A DNA stretch of 64,000 bases from Parafrankia elaeagni (lineage in GTDB: Bacteria > Actinomycetota > Actinomycetes > Frankiales > Frankiaceae). The stretch lies in NCBI RefSeq assembly GCF_000374165.1, contig NZ_KB893719.1:193-64192 (forward strand), in the 5' to 3' direction. This document shows, in pieces, positions 63,670 through 64,000 of the stretch. The translations under genes were made by a program, and so were the position numbers. The first letter of the stretch is position 1, and every line of letters begins with the position of its first letter. The notes under the pieces were generated by a model. That model made no database searches and was not told where the DNA came from. It saw nothing but the letters and a program-made list of their open reading frames with translations.

Positions 63670-64000
63670 GTGAGTGACCTTGAGGTGCCCGACTACTTCC
63701 GGGACGAGAAGCTGGTCGCTGACCCGTACCCGTTCCTCGAGGAGATGCGCGGGCAGTGCCCCGTGCTCCGCGAGAAGCACCACGACGTGGTAATGGTGAC
63801 AGGTTACGAGGAGGCCGTCGAGGTCTTTCACGACTCGGCCACCTTTTCCTCCTGCATCTCGGTGACCGGTCCTTTCCCGGGCTTTCCCGTCCCGCTCGAG
63901 GGCGACGACGTGACCGAGCTGATCGAGCGGCACCGGGACGAGCTGCCGATGAGCGACCAGCTGCCCACGCTGGACCCGCCGACGCACACCGCGCACCGCG
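63670..64000 (+). CDS. Cytochrome P450, N-terminal part (cut by window)
   Basis: About 110 codons before the right edge. GTG start eleven bases after AAGGAG; sequence VSDLEVPDYFRDEKLVADPYP, VVMVTGYEEAVEVFHD and LPTLDPPTHTAHR matches the N-terminal third of bacterial P450s, up to the C-helix region. Haem loop lies outside the window. Probably co-transcribed with the P450 before it. Confidence 0.85.
   Translation, partial: MSDLEVPDYFRDEKLVADPYPFLEEMRGQCPVLREKHHDVVMVTGYEEAVEVFHDSATFSSCISVTGPFPGFPVPLEGDDVTELIERHRDELPMSDQLPTLDPPTHTAHR

Overview
The window is very GC-rich DNA with dense gene packing, frequent GTG starts and stop/start overlaps. Together with an F420-type LLM oxidoreductase, several P450s, LysR regulators and cyclopropane/mycolate-type lipid enzymes, this points to a filamentous actinobacterium. 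Frankia or a close relative is my best guess from memory and is not proven by the sequence.

Layout. 1-585: start of a CoA-ester lyase gene running off the left edge. 1147-9714 (minus strand): an acyl-tailoring operon in which a fatty-acyl-AMP ligase is followed by a diiron protein, a hotdog thioesterase, a free-standing ACP, a CFA-type methyltransferase, an acyl-ACP desaturase, an FAD oxidoreductase and an acyl-CoA ligase. 9964-12324: a P450 and a LysR regulator. 12608-14255: an MBL-fold hydrolase and a HAD hydrolase. 14408-36292 (plus strand): one long, mostly overlapping operon. It contains an acyl-CoA synthetase, a flavoprotein, an acyl-CoA dehydrogenase, a hotdog protein, two hydrolases, then a PUFA-synthase-like trio (KS-AT-ACP-ACP-KR-DH megasynthase, a PfaC-like dehydratase protein without KS/CLF, a PfaD-like enoyl reductase), then a dedicated heteromeric acetyl-CoA carboxylase (fused AccD-AccA, AccB, AccC) and a small unknown protein.

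36412-38995 is a decaying zone: a truncated TrkA-C subunit, a frameshifted KefB-type antiporter, an intact HAD hydrolase, and a chimeric relic made from copies of two other genes in the window. 39260-43115 is a lower-GC island (minus strand) holding RidA, a divergent SHMT-like PLP enzyme, a DUF4062 protein and an RraA-like protein. 43994-52635 returns to chromosomal-style genes: M3 oligoendopeptidase, lipoprotein, a large membrane-anchored SGNH/VCBS-repeat protein, LLM oxidoreductase and a FolC-like ligase. 52743-57280 is a carbohydrate ABC importer with a LacI-type palindrome. 57543-64000 returns to oxidative metabolism: a flavin/2Fe-2S reductase, a second LysR, three P450s (the last cut by the right edge) and a hotdog thioesterase.

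How it works together (inference). The carboxylase makes malonyl-CoA, the Pfa-like complex builds a polyene acyl chain, and the left-hand operon loads, desaturates and methylates an ACP-bound acyl chain. P450s with the 57543 reductase could oxidise the product, and the paired LysR proteins may regulate it. The system departs from textbook PUFA synthases: only two ACPs (encoded by a perfect 248-bp DNA repeat), no KS-CLF, no PfaB and no phosphopantetheinyl transferase in view. No tRNA, rRNA, CRISPR array or insertion sequence was recognised.
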